A program made the translations under genes and the position numbers. The notes under the pieces are model-generated. The model did not search any database and was not told the DNA's origin. It saw only the letters and a program-made list of their open reading frames with translations. Below are positions 1-8,280 of a stretch of 64,000 nt of DNA, in pieces; the stretch's first letter is position 1; each line of letters starts with the position of its first letter. The DNA is taken from the NCBI GenBank assembly GCA_902778665.1, contig CACYYN010000004.1:1-64000 (forward strand), read 5' to 3'. This stretch comes from Oscillospiraceae bacterium (GTDB lineage Bacteria > Bacillota > Clostridia > Oscillospirales > Oscillospiraceae).

Positions 1-585
1 AGAGAAACGGCAGATAACATGAATCAGCTTCTGTTGTGCAGCCGATACGGAAAGAAAGAACTGTATCTGATCAAATTTGCTGCTGGCCTTACTTGGATTC
101 TGGCAGCGGCATTCCTTTTGCTTCTTGCGATATTCACCCCTTATTCCCTTGTTTACGGGATGGAAGGGATGGGGGAAATGCTGCAGCTGGTAAAGCCGTG
201 GTCCATGCTTCCGTATACGCTCGGACAAATGCTGGGGGTGTACGTAGGGATTTACCTTCTTGCAGCGGTCCTTTTTGCCGCTGTGACCATGCTGCTGTCT
301 GTGATTACACAGAATCAGCCCGCTGTGACCTGCGGATTGTTGGGATATCTGATCATTGATCTGTTTGCAAATCTTCCGGATCGCTTCGGCATCATACAGA
401 GAATATGGCTTCTCCGGCCGAATACGGTTTTGATGAATACAGGATTTACCAATTACCGACTGATACATCTGGCGGGCAGATTGTTTTTGAACTTTCAGGC
501 GGCGCCTGTAATATACGCTGTGATTATCATGGCAGCATTTTTGATTGGACGGTGGAAATACCGTAGGCTTCAAGTCGGGAATTGA
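1..585 (+). CDS. ABC-2 type transporter permease, 5' end outside the window
   Basis: The reading frame is open from base 1, so the true start lies left of the window. About 194 residues remain. At least four hydrophobic segments are visible (roughly residues 27-50, 78-102, 110-123 and 168-183 counted from the Met at 19), followed by a basic end (KYRR). The opening stretch, with an acidic start and then LLLCSRYGKKELYLIKF, resembles the cytoplasmic loop of ABC-2 permeases that precedes a membrane helix. It would be the membrane part of an ABC exporter whose ATPase lies outside the window. The substrate cannot be told. A strong hairpin follows the stop codon. Confidence 0.6.
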   Translation, partial: RETADNMNQLLLCSRYGKKELYLIKFAAGLTWILAAAFLLLLAIFTPYSLVYGMEGMGEMLQLVKPWSMLPYTLGQMLGVYVGIYLLAAVLFAAVTMLLSVITQNQPAVTCGLLGYLIIDLFANLPDRFGIIQRIWLLRPNTVLMNTGFTNYRLIHLAGRLFLNFQAAPVIYAVIIMAAFLIGRWKYRRLQVGN

Positions 586-611
586 TGCCCATGTAAAGAA
601 AAATGAGAAAT

Positions 612-646
612 CGGCGGCACCGGAGTGATCAGTTCCGGTGCCGCCG
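612..646. terminator. Bidirectional terminator hairpin
   Basis: A perfect 13-bp stem (612-624 with 634-646, cggcggcaccgga on the 5' arm) with a 9-base loop lies between two converging genes. A T-run follows a few bases later on each strand. It probably ends both the permease gene and the small minus-strand operon. Confidence 0.7.
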
Positions 647-656
647 TTGCAGATTT

Positions 657-920
657 TTACTGCTGAGATTTTGCCTTCGTAGTACGCTTCTTCTGCTGGG
701 GCTTTTCAGAAAGGGCTTCTTCCTGCTTCTGTGAGACGGTTGTTTCTGACTGCTCAGATGCTGGCCCGAGGGTGAAGGATTCCTTCCTCGCATCCACCTT
801 GTAGCGGCTACCCGTCACGCAGTCAATTCCATATACCAGAACGATTCCTCCAATGGCAGCATACAGCTTGCCGTTCGCGCTGTTCATCATTTTTCTCATC
901 ATCTCCATTTTTGACATCAT
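657..920 (-). CDS. Small membrane protein of unknown function
   Basis: An 87-residue protein I do not recognise. The N-terminal part is short and Met/Lys-rich, then one hydrophobic segment (about residues 19-33) is followed by a charged tail rich in Lys, Gln and Glu that ends KKRTTKAKSQQ. A good Shine-Dalgarno site (ggaaggag) lies 6 bases before the ATG at 920. The start overlaps the stop of the upstream HTH gene as ATGA, so the two are likely translationally coupled. A single membrane anchor with a cytoplasmic basic tail is plausible. Confidence 0.5.
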   Translation of the reverse strand: MMSKMEMMRKMMNSANGKLYAAIGGIVLVYGIDCVTGSRYKVDARKESFTLGPASEQSETTVSQKQEEALSEKPQQKKRTTKAKSQQ

Positions 921-1156
921 GTTGTCTCCTTCCGATACTGCTTGCCGATCTTCTTTGCTTCAATGAGGTAGTAATAAATGTTGCGTTCGCTGTCGTCCAG
1001 CTTCTTGGCGATTTCTGGAACAGAGAAGCCAAAGAATTCTTTCAGCACGATAGCTTTGGCGAATTTCGGATTCTTCTTGTCCATCACCCGGCTCAACTGC
1101 CTTGGAGATGTGGTGGCATCCACAATAGTGGCAAGGCGTTGCGGTGAGATGAACAT
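917..1156 (-). CDS. Small helix-turn-helix protein, sigma region 4-like
   Basis: The C-terminal half (LKEFFGFSVPEIAKKLDDSERNIYYYLIEAKK) reads as a helix-turn-helix of the sigma-70 region 4 type, so DNA binding is likely. I placed the start at the Met at 1156, giving 79 residues. The frame is open up to an ATG at 1240, but the extra residues look unlike protein and neither ATG has a clear Shine-Dalgarno site. No region 2 is present, so it is not a complete sigma factor. It may be a stand-alone regulator or the remnant of one, expressed with the small membrane protein that overlaps its stop. Confidence 0.45.
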   Translation of the reverse strand: MFISPQRLATIVDATTSPRQLSRVMDKKNPKFAKAIVLKEFFGFSVPEIAKKLDDSERNIYYYLIEAKKIGKQYRKETT

Positions 1157-1274
1157 GGATGTGTATAGTAAATAAAGATAGGGCGCTGTTCTGCTGCGAG
1201 TCCTGAATTGCATACCGGGGAATAAGCGGAACGCTGCCATATTTGAACTTTGTGAAAATAAAGCGCTTGTTAGG

Positions 1275-1303
1275 TTGCGAAAAGCAGCAGAATTCTGTAT
1301 AAT
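1275..1303 (+). promoter_or_regulatory. Sigma-A promoter of the thioredoxin-domain gene
   Basis: TTGCGA at 1275-1280 and TATAAT at 1298-1303 are separated by 17 bases. Transcription would start near 1310. An 8-base direct repeat ATCTGATC (1307-1314 and 1319-1326) spans that point and could be an operator. Confidence 0.65.
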
Positions 1304-1386
1304 TCTATCTGATCAGAAATCTGATCGGTTTGTGAGAAACGTTTTTTTCGAAAACTCATACACATTGAAAGAAAAGGAGTAGAGGT

Positions 1387-3765
1387 ATGAAAAAAATCAT
1401 CAGTATCCTGCTGTCGGTTCTTTTGCTGGCTTCTCTGCCGCTCGCGGCTTTTGCCGATGCTGACGGGCAGGAGTCCATTTCCTTCAGCATGACCGGGCTG
1501 ACTTTGACAGCGCCCTCTTCATTTAAAGAAACCAAAGGAATCCTGGATATTCAAGACTGGGGCGAGCTCATGTCCGGCAGCGGCATCCGCTATGCGTCAA
1601 TCTACTATGTGGCCATGGAACCGGAAGCCTATGAGACCTTTATGACCAGTGAAGAAGTCACGGAAGAGGAGCTTGATGCCTACTTCAAAGCAATCAATCC
1701 TCTTTGCGAGATCTACAGTGTGGACGGGAACCGCGATTTTTCTGCCGTTAACGCTATGTTTAACTCCGCATACGGGACTATTCCCGATGCCGAGACGGAG
1801 GAAGTGCTGAATCCTGACTATGCTTCCGAAATTGCAAAAGTAGGGGAATATACCTTCTTCCGCTATCAGGAACCGGGAGATGACTATGAAGCCGGCATTG
1901 ATGCCGCATTCAAAGATGAATATCTCTCCGTAAGAGACACCGTGGAAGAACTGCTGGCCCATGCCAGCTTCTATGCCCCGCAGCAGCCTTATGAAGGACT
2001 GGAGGGGTCAAAGGTTGCCCACTTCGAGACCACGGATATAGACGGCAACCCCGTTTCCAGCGAGGAGCTGTTTGCTCTCCACGAAGTGACGATGGTCAAC
2101 ATCTGGGCGTCCTGGTGCGGTCCCTGCATCGGAGAGATGCCGGAGCTTGCTGCCATGAATGAACGCCTGGCGGAGAAGGACTGTGCCATCGTCGGCATCC
2201 TCTATGACGGGGATGATCCTGTTGCATTGGAAACCGCAAGAGGTATACTGGAAGATGCCGGCGTGACCTACACGGTGATTCTGCCTCCGGAGAATATAGA
2301 CGAGGTGTTTGCGTTTGACGCATTTCCCACCACCTTCTTTGTTGACAGAGAAGGCAACTTCGCTGCGGCACCGGTTGTGGGTGCCTATGTGGAGAGTTAT
2401 GAACCGGCTATTGCCGCCATCCTGGGGGAAATACCTGCGGAAGCAGAAGCCGCAGTTGACACGGAAGCCGGGGCAACAGAAGCTGAGCTGACAAAAGCTG
2501 CACCGAGCACTGAGAATGCAGAAGCAGCTTCCAACAAGTCCATCCATGTTACGGGTAAGGCTGTGGGCCTCGGTGAGGCGGATGCATGGATCAACGATTC
2601 CACCATTGATCTCACGGTGGACGGGCAGGGAGAGGCCTTCGCCGTGGAGGGAGACGTGGTTTTCCACGGTGAGGATCCCATCCATACCATCGTCTGGGTG
2701 GATGACGACGGACTGTACTTCACCTTTCCCGAGCTTTCAGATGAACAGTACTACATCAGCCGTGACACGATGCAGCAACTGAAAGTGTCTGTTGAAGCAG
2801 GCAGTGATTCCGGCATCAGTGTGGACGCTATGACAGCTTCTCTGGATCCCGGTGCCGTCATGGAGCTGATGTTCCACGCAAGAGAATATCTCAACATCAT
2901 TTCCGGTATCCGCAATGAGAACAACACCGAGACGGGCACGGCAGATTACGAGCTTCCTGGGCTGAAGGAGACCGTACCCTGCAAGATTACCACCTTTACG
3001 CCAAGCAAAGAGGAGTGGAGCAATATGCTCACCCAGCTGGTTGAAAAGGTTCAGAATGATGACGCATTCATGCGTGTGGTCGAGTCCGGCCTAAAGGCCA
3101 AGTACGCTGCAGACAGTCAGGGCTACGCCACTGAAGAGGAATATGTGTCTTCCGTGATGGAGAGCTTCCGGTCGGCATTGGATTCCATGCATAGCAGCGT
3201 GGACAGTATTGCTTCCATGCTCGACGGAACCGTCTTTGAAATGGCCATGGCAGAAGATGACGACCATATCGTATCTGTCAAGGGGACCAACGCGACTTAT
3301 GGCATGGGATTGGGGTATGAGACCTTCGGCACCATTGCCGAGGGACGCAGAGATGCCCTTGTGATGTACACCGGCGATACAGCTGAGGTTCTGTGCCTCA
3401 ATACTGCTGCCGAGGATGAAAACGGCATCAGCGGCAAGCTGGAAAGCGAGGCACTTCAGGCTGTTATCAATTACGCCTTCGGGAAAGGTTCCCCCTATTT
3501 AGAAGTGCGCGGTGAGGTGGGTGAAACCACTGGCTTTACGCTTACTGTGACGGATGATGCGGAAGGCATTCTGGCGCTGCTGGCGTTTGACAGCTATGAC
3601 GAGACTGCAAAGACCGACAAAGCCTTCGAAATCCGCACTCTGATCCGGGATACCGATGCTTCAGTCACCATTCCGGAAGGAGAACCGACGGAGCTCACCA
3701 CCGAGGAGGAGATCCGCGATACCCTGACGGCACTCTTTCAAGACAAGCTCCCTTCCGCAGCATAA
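1387..3765 (+). CDS. Secreted protein with a TlpA-like thioredoxin domain and a long unknown C-terminal region
   Basis: The 792-residue protein starts with a signal peptide (Lys-rich start, hydrophobic core, cleavage near AFADA at residues 20-25) and has no lipobox, so it is likely released outside the membrane. Residues about 205-350 form a thioredoxin/TlpA-like domain with W243-C-G-P-C247 and a cis-Pro region near AFPTTFF, suggesting a thiol-disulfide role. A linker rich in Ala and Glu follows. The last 410 residues, rich in Asp, Glu and Thr with repeated beta-like stretches, match no family I recognise. Residues 25-200 are also unassigned. There is a good Shine-Dalgarno site (aaaaggag) and its own promoter, so it is probably monocistronic. 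Confidence 0.7.
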   Translation: MKKIISILLSVLLLASLPLAAFADADGQESISFSMTGLTLTAPSSFKETKGILDIQDWGELMSGSGIRYASIYYVAMEPEAYETFMTSEEVTEEELDAYFKAINPLCEIYSVDGNRDFSAVNAMFNSAYGTIPDAETEEVLNPDYASEIAKVGEYTFFRYQEPGDDYEAGIDAAFKDEYLSVRDTVEELLAHASFYAPQQPYEGLEGSKVAHFETTDIDGNPVSSEELFALHEVTMVNIWASWCGPCIGEMPELAAMNERLAEKDCAIVGILYDGDDPVALETARGILEDAGVTYTVILPPENIDEVFAFDAFPTTFFVDREGNFAAAPVVGAYVESYEPAIAAILGEIPAEAEAAVDTEAGATEAELTKAAPSTENAEAASNKSIHVTGKAVGLGEADAWINDSTIDLTVDGQGEAFAVEGDVVFHGEDPIHTIVWVDDDGLYFTFPELSDEQYYISRDTMQQLKVSVEAGSDSGISVDAMTASLDPGAVMELMFHAREYLNIISGIRNENNTETGTADYELPGLKETVPCKITTFTPSKEEWSNMLTQLVEKVQNDDAFMRVVESGLKAKYAADSQGYATEEEYVSSVMESFRSALDSMHSSVDSIASMLDGTVFEMAMAEDDDHIVSVKGTNATYGMGLGYETFGTIAEGRRDALVMYTGDTAEVLCLNTAAEDENGISGKLESEALQAVINYAFGKGSPYLEVRGEVGETTGFTLTVTDDAEGILALLAFDSYDETAKTDKAFEIRTLIRDTDASVTIPEGEPTELTTEEEIRDTLTALFQDKLPSAA

Positions 3766-3821
3766 CGGAAAGAGAGATTTGAACCGCAAAGCTTACGGCG
3801 ATTAGAGTTTCATAAAAATCA

Positions 3822-3870
3822 GCACTCCCTCAGCTGCTATCCGGCAGTTGGGGGAGCGCATTTTATTTTA
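3822..3870. terminator. Bidirectional terminator between converging genes
   Basis: A long imperfect stem pairs 3822-3837 with 3844-3859 (one mismatch, two G-T pairs). It is followed by TTTTATTTTA on the plus strand and by a T-run on the minus strand. It serves the thioredoxin-domain gene and the regulator at 3889. Confidence 0.7.
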
Positions 3871-3888
3871 CCAGGGTCCTATCAGCTT

Positions 3889-4965
3889 TTATTTTTTCAG
3901 GTCCATCTTTTTTCGCCTACGGCTGACATAGCGTTCCAGATGACCTTCATTGAGAAACTCTGCCAGCACCAGCTGGTTGTAAACCGGCACGGGGCAGGTG
4001 AGATGCTGCAGCGTTTCTGCCCAGCCGTCCGGAAGCGGATCTGGGAGAATGAGAAAAGCGGTACGCAGTGCTGAGGCAATAATTTTAGAGAAGGAGTTTA
4101 CATACAGCACCCGACCGGGCAACAGAGAGAAGATAGAATCGGCCCGCTGCTGCAGCGGAGCGAGCTCTGAGTCGTAGTCATCCTCCACAATCACGGCATT
4201 GTGAGCCTCTGCCCAGTGAGCGTATTCACGGCGTTTGGCCGGAGTGGCGGTTACACCGCTGGGGTAACTGTGGTAGGGCGTCACGTGCAGGACACCGGCG
4301 TCACAGTTTTCCAGGGCTGGAGATGAGATCCCGTCGGAGGCCATGGGCAGCAGTCGGCATACCGCCCCGCAGGATTCATAGGTTCTGCGAATAGTTTCAT
4401 AAGAAGGGTCCTCAATGCCGAAAGGCCGTTCTCGCCCGAGAAGGCGGACGACGAGACCGTAGAAGTATTCCGACCCGGAGCCGATGACAATCTGCTCCGG
4501 CCTCACCTGCAAGGATCTGCTCCTTCCCAGCCATGCCGCAATGGCCTGCCGCAGCTCCATGCATCCGCAACGGGGGGAGACATCCAGTATCCGCTTCCCC
4601 TGTCTGGTCAAAACATCGCGCATAGTGCGGGATAGTATGCTGAAGGGAAAGTCTTCCGGAGCGGAGCGGGAGGCCTGCATATCCTCCAGCGTGGGCCTTT
4701 GAGGCAAGGGAGCGGAAGAGGGAAGACCGTCGAAGCTGACAATAAAACCGCTTCTCGGCCTTGACTCCGTATATCCCTCATCCGTGAGAAGGGCGAGGGC
4801 ATGCTCCACCGTGATGACGCTCAAACCCAGCTCTGCTGCCAGCACACGCCGGGAAGGCAGTTTTGTGCCCTTCGGCAGCACGCCGCTCACAATGTCTGAC
4901 CGCAGCTGGTGATAGAGTTGCATGTAGGCGCTCTCGCCGGAATGCCTCTCAATGCGGTAGTTCAT
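3889..4965 (-). CDS. MocR/GntR-type PLP-dependent regulator, C-terminally truncated
   Basis: Residues 1-72 are a GntR winged helix-turn-helix (LPSRRVLAAELGLSVITVEHAL). An aminotransferase fold I domain follows, with the MocR hallmark EDDYDSEL and the PLP lysine in NSFSKIIAS. MocR proteins are usually about 450-490 residues. This one stops at 358, just after HLERYVSRRRKK, where the small C-terminal domain should begin. Nothing in the remaining 40 bases before the terminator continues the domain in any frame, so the 3' end was lost. It may be a pseudogene or may still bind DNA. It starts 5 bases after the MscS gene ends, so the two are co-transcribed. Confidence 0.8.
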   Translation of the reverse strand: MNYRIERHSGESAYMQLYHQLRSDIVSGVLPKGTKLPSRRVLAAELGLSVITVEHALALLTDEGYTESRPRSGFIVSFDGLPSSAPLPQRPTLEDMQASRSAPEDFPFSILSRTMRDVLTRQGKRILDVSPRCGCMELRQAIAAWLGRSRSLQVRPEQIVIGSGSEYFYGLVVRLLGRERPFGIEDPSYETIRRTYESCGAVCRLLPMASDGISSPALENCDAGVLHVTPYHSYPSGVTATPAKRREYAHWAEAHNAVIVEDDYDSELAPLQQRADSIFSLLPGRVLYVNSFSKIIASALRTAFLILPDPLPDGWAETLQHLTCPVPVYNQLVLAEFLNEGHLERYVSRRRKKMDLKK

Positions 4966-4970
4966 TGCTC

Positions 4971-5756
4971 TCAGCTTCCGCTGATCACGCGTACGGCAGG
5001 CGCCTGAACGCCATTTTCACCCAGCTTTTCGGTTACGGCCTGGGTCAGATCAAAATACACATCCCAATAATCGGCGGATTTGCACCATGCCCTGGCAGTG
5101 AACTGCATGGCCTCATTGGTTCCGCCGGAGAGACGGGCAAAGGGGGCAGGATCATCAAGCACTTTTTCGTTTGAACTCATGGCCTCGAGAATCAGCTTCT
5201 GGATGGCAGCGGGGCTTTCACTCTTGGCGCAGGCAAATGTAAGGTCCACACGGCGGGTATCCTCGGCGGAGTAGTCGATGATGTTGGCATTCATCAGAGA
5301 GCCGTTGGGCACATGGATGCGGCAATTGTCCGGGGTGTTGAGCACAGTGTAGAAAAGGGTTATCTCTTTTACCACGCCGGATACTCCCGCCGCCTCCACA
5401 AAGTCACCTACTTTGAAAGGCTTGAAAATCACCATCATGATGCCGCCTGCCAGGTTGGCAAGAGATCCCTGCAGCGACAATGCCACGGCGGCGCCAGCAG
5501 TGCCCAGCACCGTGATGACAGATGCCATCGGTACGCCGAGAATGGACACGATGGAGACTATCAGAATCACATACAGCAACCATTTCACTGCACTGTTGAT
5601 AAATGTGCGGGTGTTGGGTTCAATTTTGTCCAGGCCCTTGATTTTGTCCATCAGGCCGAGAATCTTTTTAATGGCAAACTTCCCTACAAACCAGACCACA
5701 AGGGCCAGAAGAACCTTACCTACAATAGAAGTGCAGAACTCAGCAAAGGTGCTCAT
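4971..5756 (-). CDS. mscS: Small-conductance mechanosensitive channel, MscS family
   Basis: The 261-residue length is near the family norm. Three hydrophobic segments are visible. The third is the Gly/Ala-rich pore helix (VLGTAGAAVALSLQGSLANLAGG), and the conserved KPFKVGDFVE beta-domain entry follows. The C-terminal half is the cytoplasmic vestibule. It acts in the cytoplasmic membrane as a pressure-release valve on osmotic downshift. A strong Shine-Dalgarno site (aggagg) precedes the ATG. The truncated MocR-type gene follows directly. Confidence 0.93.
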   Translation of the reverse strand: MSTFAEFCTSIVGKVLLALVVWFVGKFAIKKILGLMDKIKGLDKIEPNTRTFINSAVKWLLYVILIVSIVSILGVPMASVITVLGTAGAAVALSLQGSLANLAGGIMMVIFKPFKVGDFVEAAGVSGVVKEITLFYTVLNTPDNCRIHVPNGSLMNANIIDYSAEDTRRVDLTFACAKSESPAAIQKLILEAMSSNEKVLDDPAPFARLSGGTNEAMQFTARAWCKSADYWDVYFDLTQAVTEKLGENGVQAPAVRVISGS

Positions 5757-5834
5757 GATGTTTTCCTCCTGTTATAAAAGATATGTTAACATCCTAACAC
5801 AACATGGCTTTCTCTTGGAAATTAAAACAAAAGA

Positions 5835-5889
5835 TTTCAAAAAAACAGCAGAATGCACAAAAAGCTAAGCTCAGATTTGTACATTCTGC
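5835..5889 (-). terminator. Terminator after gatD
   Basis: On the minus strand, gcagaatgtacaaa pairs with a complementary arm ending gcattctgc (plus-strand arms 5848-5863 and 5876-5889). A run of seven Ts follows. It lies 18 bases after the gatD stop. Confidence 0.7.
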
Positions 5890-5906
5890 CGATTGCTTTT
5901 CGGATA

Positions 5907-6653
5907 CTATCCGTGGTTTTTCTGATGGGAAAAGCGGGCGAGCATCTCGTCATGGGCGCTGATCTCCGGTGCATCATCCAGAGGTGCAAGCTCCGTCGTG
6001 CCGTACTTTCGTTGCAGGGCGGTGAGAAGGAGAAAGTCACAGAAGGCGGGGTTTTTCGGCAGCAGGGGACCGTGGCTGTAGGTGCCGAAAACATTTTTGT
6101 AGCGGGCACCCTCCGTTCCGTCCTTTCCGTTGTTGCCGTAGCCCGACAGGACCCTGCCCAGTGGCCTGACACCGCTGCCCAGCATGGTTCTACCGCTGTG
6201 GTTTTCAAATCCTACCACGGTGCTCCCGCCGGATTCCTCTTCGCAGGTAAAGCTGTAGTTGCCGATCATTCTGTCTTTTGAGCCCACGGTGTACAGGTCC
6301 AGCACGCCGATAAAATCGCAGCGCTGCCCCTCAAAGGTTTCGTAATAGCTGCCCAGCATCTGGTAGCCGCCGCAGATGGTGAGAAATGTCACCCCATCCT
6401 CCGCCGCGTCACGGATTTCCCTGTCTTTTCCCCGATGGAGATCCTCCAGAAGAACCTGCTGCTCAAAATCCTGCCCGCCGCCGATGAAGATCAGGTCAGC
6501 CTTCCCCAGGTCGGCCTTTTCCCCGATGGGCAGCCGGGTGACGTTGGCATCAATCCCTCTCCAGTTCAGACGCCGGCATAGGGTGATGATGTCGCCCCGG
6601 TCACCGTAGAGATTGAGCACGTCGGGATACATATGGCAGATGTTCAGTTCCAT
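5907..6653 (-). CDS. gatD: Lipid II isoglutaminyl synthase, glutaminase subunit GatD
   Basis: This is the glutamine amidotransferase half of the MurT-GatD complex, which amidates the D-Glu of lipid II at the inner face of the membrane. The fold is CobQ/CobB-like class I amidotransferase with nucleophile Cys94 in LTICGGYQ and His194 in TYSHGPLLPKNP. The start was set at the Met at 6653 because gagagg lies just upstream, overlapping the murT stop. Codons further upstream would overlap murT. This gives 248 residues, usual for GatD. It is encoded directly after murT, as in other Gram-positives. Confidence 0.93.
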   Translation of the reverse strand: MELNICHMYPDVLNLYGDRGDIITLCRRLNWRGIDANVTRLPIGEKADLGKADLIFIGGGQDFEQQVLLEDLHRGKDREIRDAAEDGVTFLTICGGYQMLGSYYETFEGQRCDFIGVLDLYTVGSKDRMIGNYSFTCEEESGGSTVVGFENHSGRTMLGSGVRPLGRVLSGYGNNGKDGTEGARYKNVFGTYSHGPLLPKNPAFCDFLLLTALQRKYGTTELAPLDDAPEISAHDEMLARFSHQKNHG

Positions 6654-6666
6654 GTTTCGCATCCTC

Positions 6667-8037
6667 TCATTCCCAGAATTCCGTTCCGCCCACATGGCGG
6701 ATGATTACGGTGCGCAGATCCACCATGGCTGTATAGGTGGGCATGATGAAAACGGGCAGCGACTCCTTCGTGAGGGAGGTGACCAGCGCTTCATAGTCCC
6801 GTTCTTCCGCGATCACGCTCTCCTCCAACCCGGCGTATTTCACACGCACGTGCATGTCGCCTGCCCGATCACCGGAGACAATCACCTTTGTCAGATTCGG
6901 CCTGAGCGCAGTCAGTCTTTCAAAGTCAGCATCCCAGATCCAGGAAACATCCGTCCCGTCGGCGCCTCGGTCGTTGAGGCAGATGACGAGGATGTATTCC
7001 TCCTGCACGCTCTGGAGAAACTCCAACACCTGGTTGCATCCGGCCGGGTTTTTCACCAGCATCACTCTTGTTCCGCCGGCGAGGTCAAACTTTTCCATCC
7101 GGCCGAAGCCGCACTGGAAGCGGGCAGGGGCTGTCACGGCTGTCTCCGCAGGGATGCCGAATTCCGTCAGCGCGGCGACGCATCCTGCGGCGTTGTAGAT
7201 GTTGTATACCGCCGGCAGGTTCACATCCATCCGGTAGGTCTTTTCCCCGATCTGCATTTTGGTGCTGCTGCCGTCAGGGCGTGTTTCCGTCACGGCCGTA
7301 ACGGCGTATTGAGCCTTCTGCCGGCTGTAGCCGCAATGGGGGCACTGAAATCCGCCAAGGTGGGCGTAGGTGATGTAGCTGTAGTCATATTCCGTTTTGC
7401 AGCGGATGCAGTGGGTGGCGTCCGAGATCTCCGGCTTCTCCCGGGAGGCGACGGCACCCTTCTCCAGCCCGTAAAAGACAGCTCTGTTGGGCAGATCCAG
7501 TGCCAGGGAAGAGGTGAGGGAGCAGTCGGCATTGAGGCAGAGCACCGCATCCGATGCACCCCGAATCCCGAAGCGAATGTTTTCTAGGGTGTGAGTCACC
7601 TCACCATAGCGGTCCAGCTGGTCGCGAAAGAGATTGGTCACCAGAATCACCTTCGGCTTCAGCTGTGCGAACACGGTTCTTGAAGCAGCCTCGTCGCACT
7701 CAATTACGGCGATGTGCCTGCGCATTTTTCCCGTGAGGGAGCAGTTCATCACAAACTCGGTCACAACCCCGCTCATCAGATTAGCCCCGGAGCGGTTTGC
7801 AAAATAATCCAGACCCTGTTCGGCAAAGGCCTCCTCAATCATACGGCTGGTGGAGGTTTTCCCGTTGGTGCCGGTCACGGCTATGGTTTTCACATCCCGT
7901 GCCAGAATGGAAAGCAGATTGGGGCAGATCTTCACAGCCCACCTGCCGGGCATAGCCGTTCCGCCCCGATGCAGCAGGCGGGAGAGAAAGCGCAGTATTT
8001 TACAGACCAGTATGGCCAGAAAGGCTCGAAAATTCAT
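6667..8037 (-). CDS. murT: Lipid II isoglutaminyl synthase, Mur ligase-like subunit MurT
   Basis: This is the ATP-dependent half of MurT-GatD. The N-terminus has a hydrophobic segment, then the Mur ligase P-loop GTNGKTS (about residues 56-62). A four-Cys zinc ribbon (CIRC and CPHC, about residues 203-225) is a MurT hallmark, and the C-terminal DUF1727-type domain follows. The start at 8037 is preferred over the in-frame ATG at 8049 because ggag lies 6 bases before it. It is 456 residues long. The gatD start lies 13 bases past its stop. Confidence 0.93.
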   Translation of the reverse strand: MNFRAFLAILVCKILRFLSRLLHRGGTAMPGRWAVKICPNLLSILARDVKTIAVTGTNGKTSTSRMIEEAFAEQGLDYFANRSGANLMSGVVTEFVMNCSLTGKMRRHIAVIECDEAASRTVFAQLKPKVILVTNLFRDQLDRYGEVTHTLENIRFGIRGASDAVLCLNADCSLTSSLALDLPNRAVFYGLEKGAVASREKPEISDATHCIRCKTEYDYSYITYAHLGGFQCPHCGYSRQKAQYAVTAVTETRPDGSSTKMQIGEKTYRMDVNLPAVYNIYNAAGCVAALTEFGIPAETAVTAPARFQCGFGRMEKFDLAGGTRVMLVKNPAGCNQVLEFLQSVQEEYILVICLNDRGADGTDVSWIWDADFERLTALRPNLTKVIVSGDRAGDMHVRVKYAGLEESVIAEERDYEALVTSLTKESLPVFIMPTYTAMVDLRTVIIRHVGGTEFWE

Positions 8038-8280
8038 GAGAGTCTCCATAAAACTGTATACATAATATTATTACCACACTATTATCTTCCGATCTATCCG
8101 GATCCGAAGCAGGCAGCACCCCGGCACGGATTTCGGCCGAGCCTGTGATAACGTTCCCTTATTTTATCAGAAGAGAGGGGACAAGGCAAGGATAACACGT
8201 GCCGGATGCTTATTTTTGTGGATATTTTTCCGGAACTGTGCTAAGATAGGAAAAAACTTTCACATCTCTCTGGAGCGTCT

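Noticed and set aside
6613-7587. A 324-codon plus-strand frame opposite murT and gatD
   Set aside because: It lies antisense to two well-supported genes, has His/Arg-rich shadow composition and no family match.
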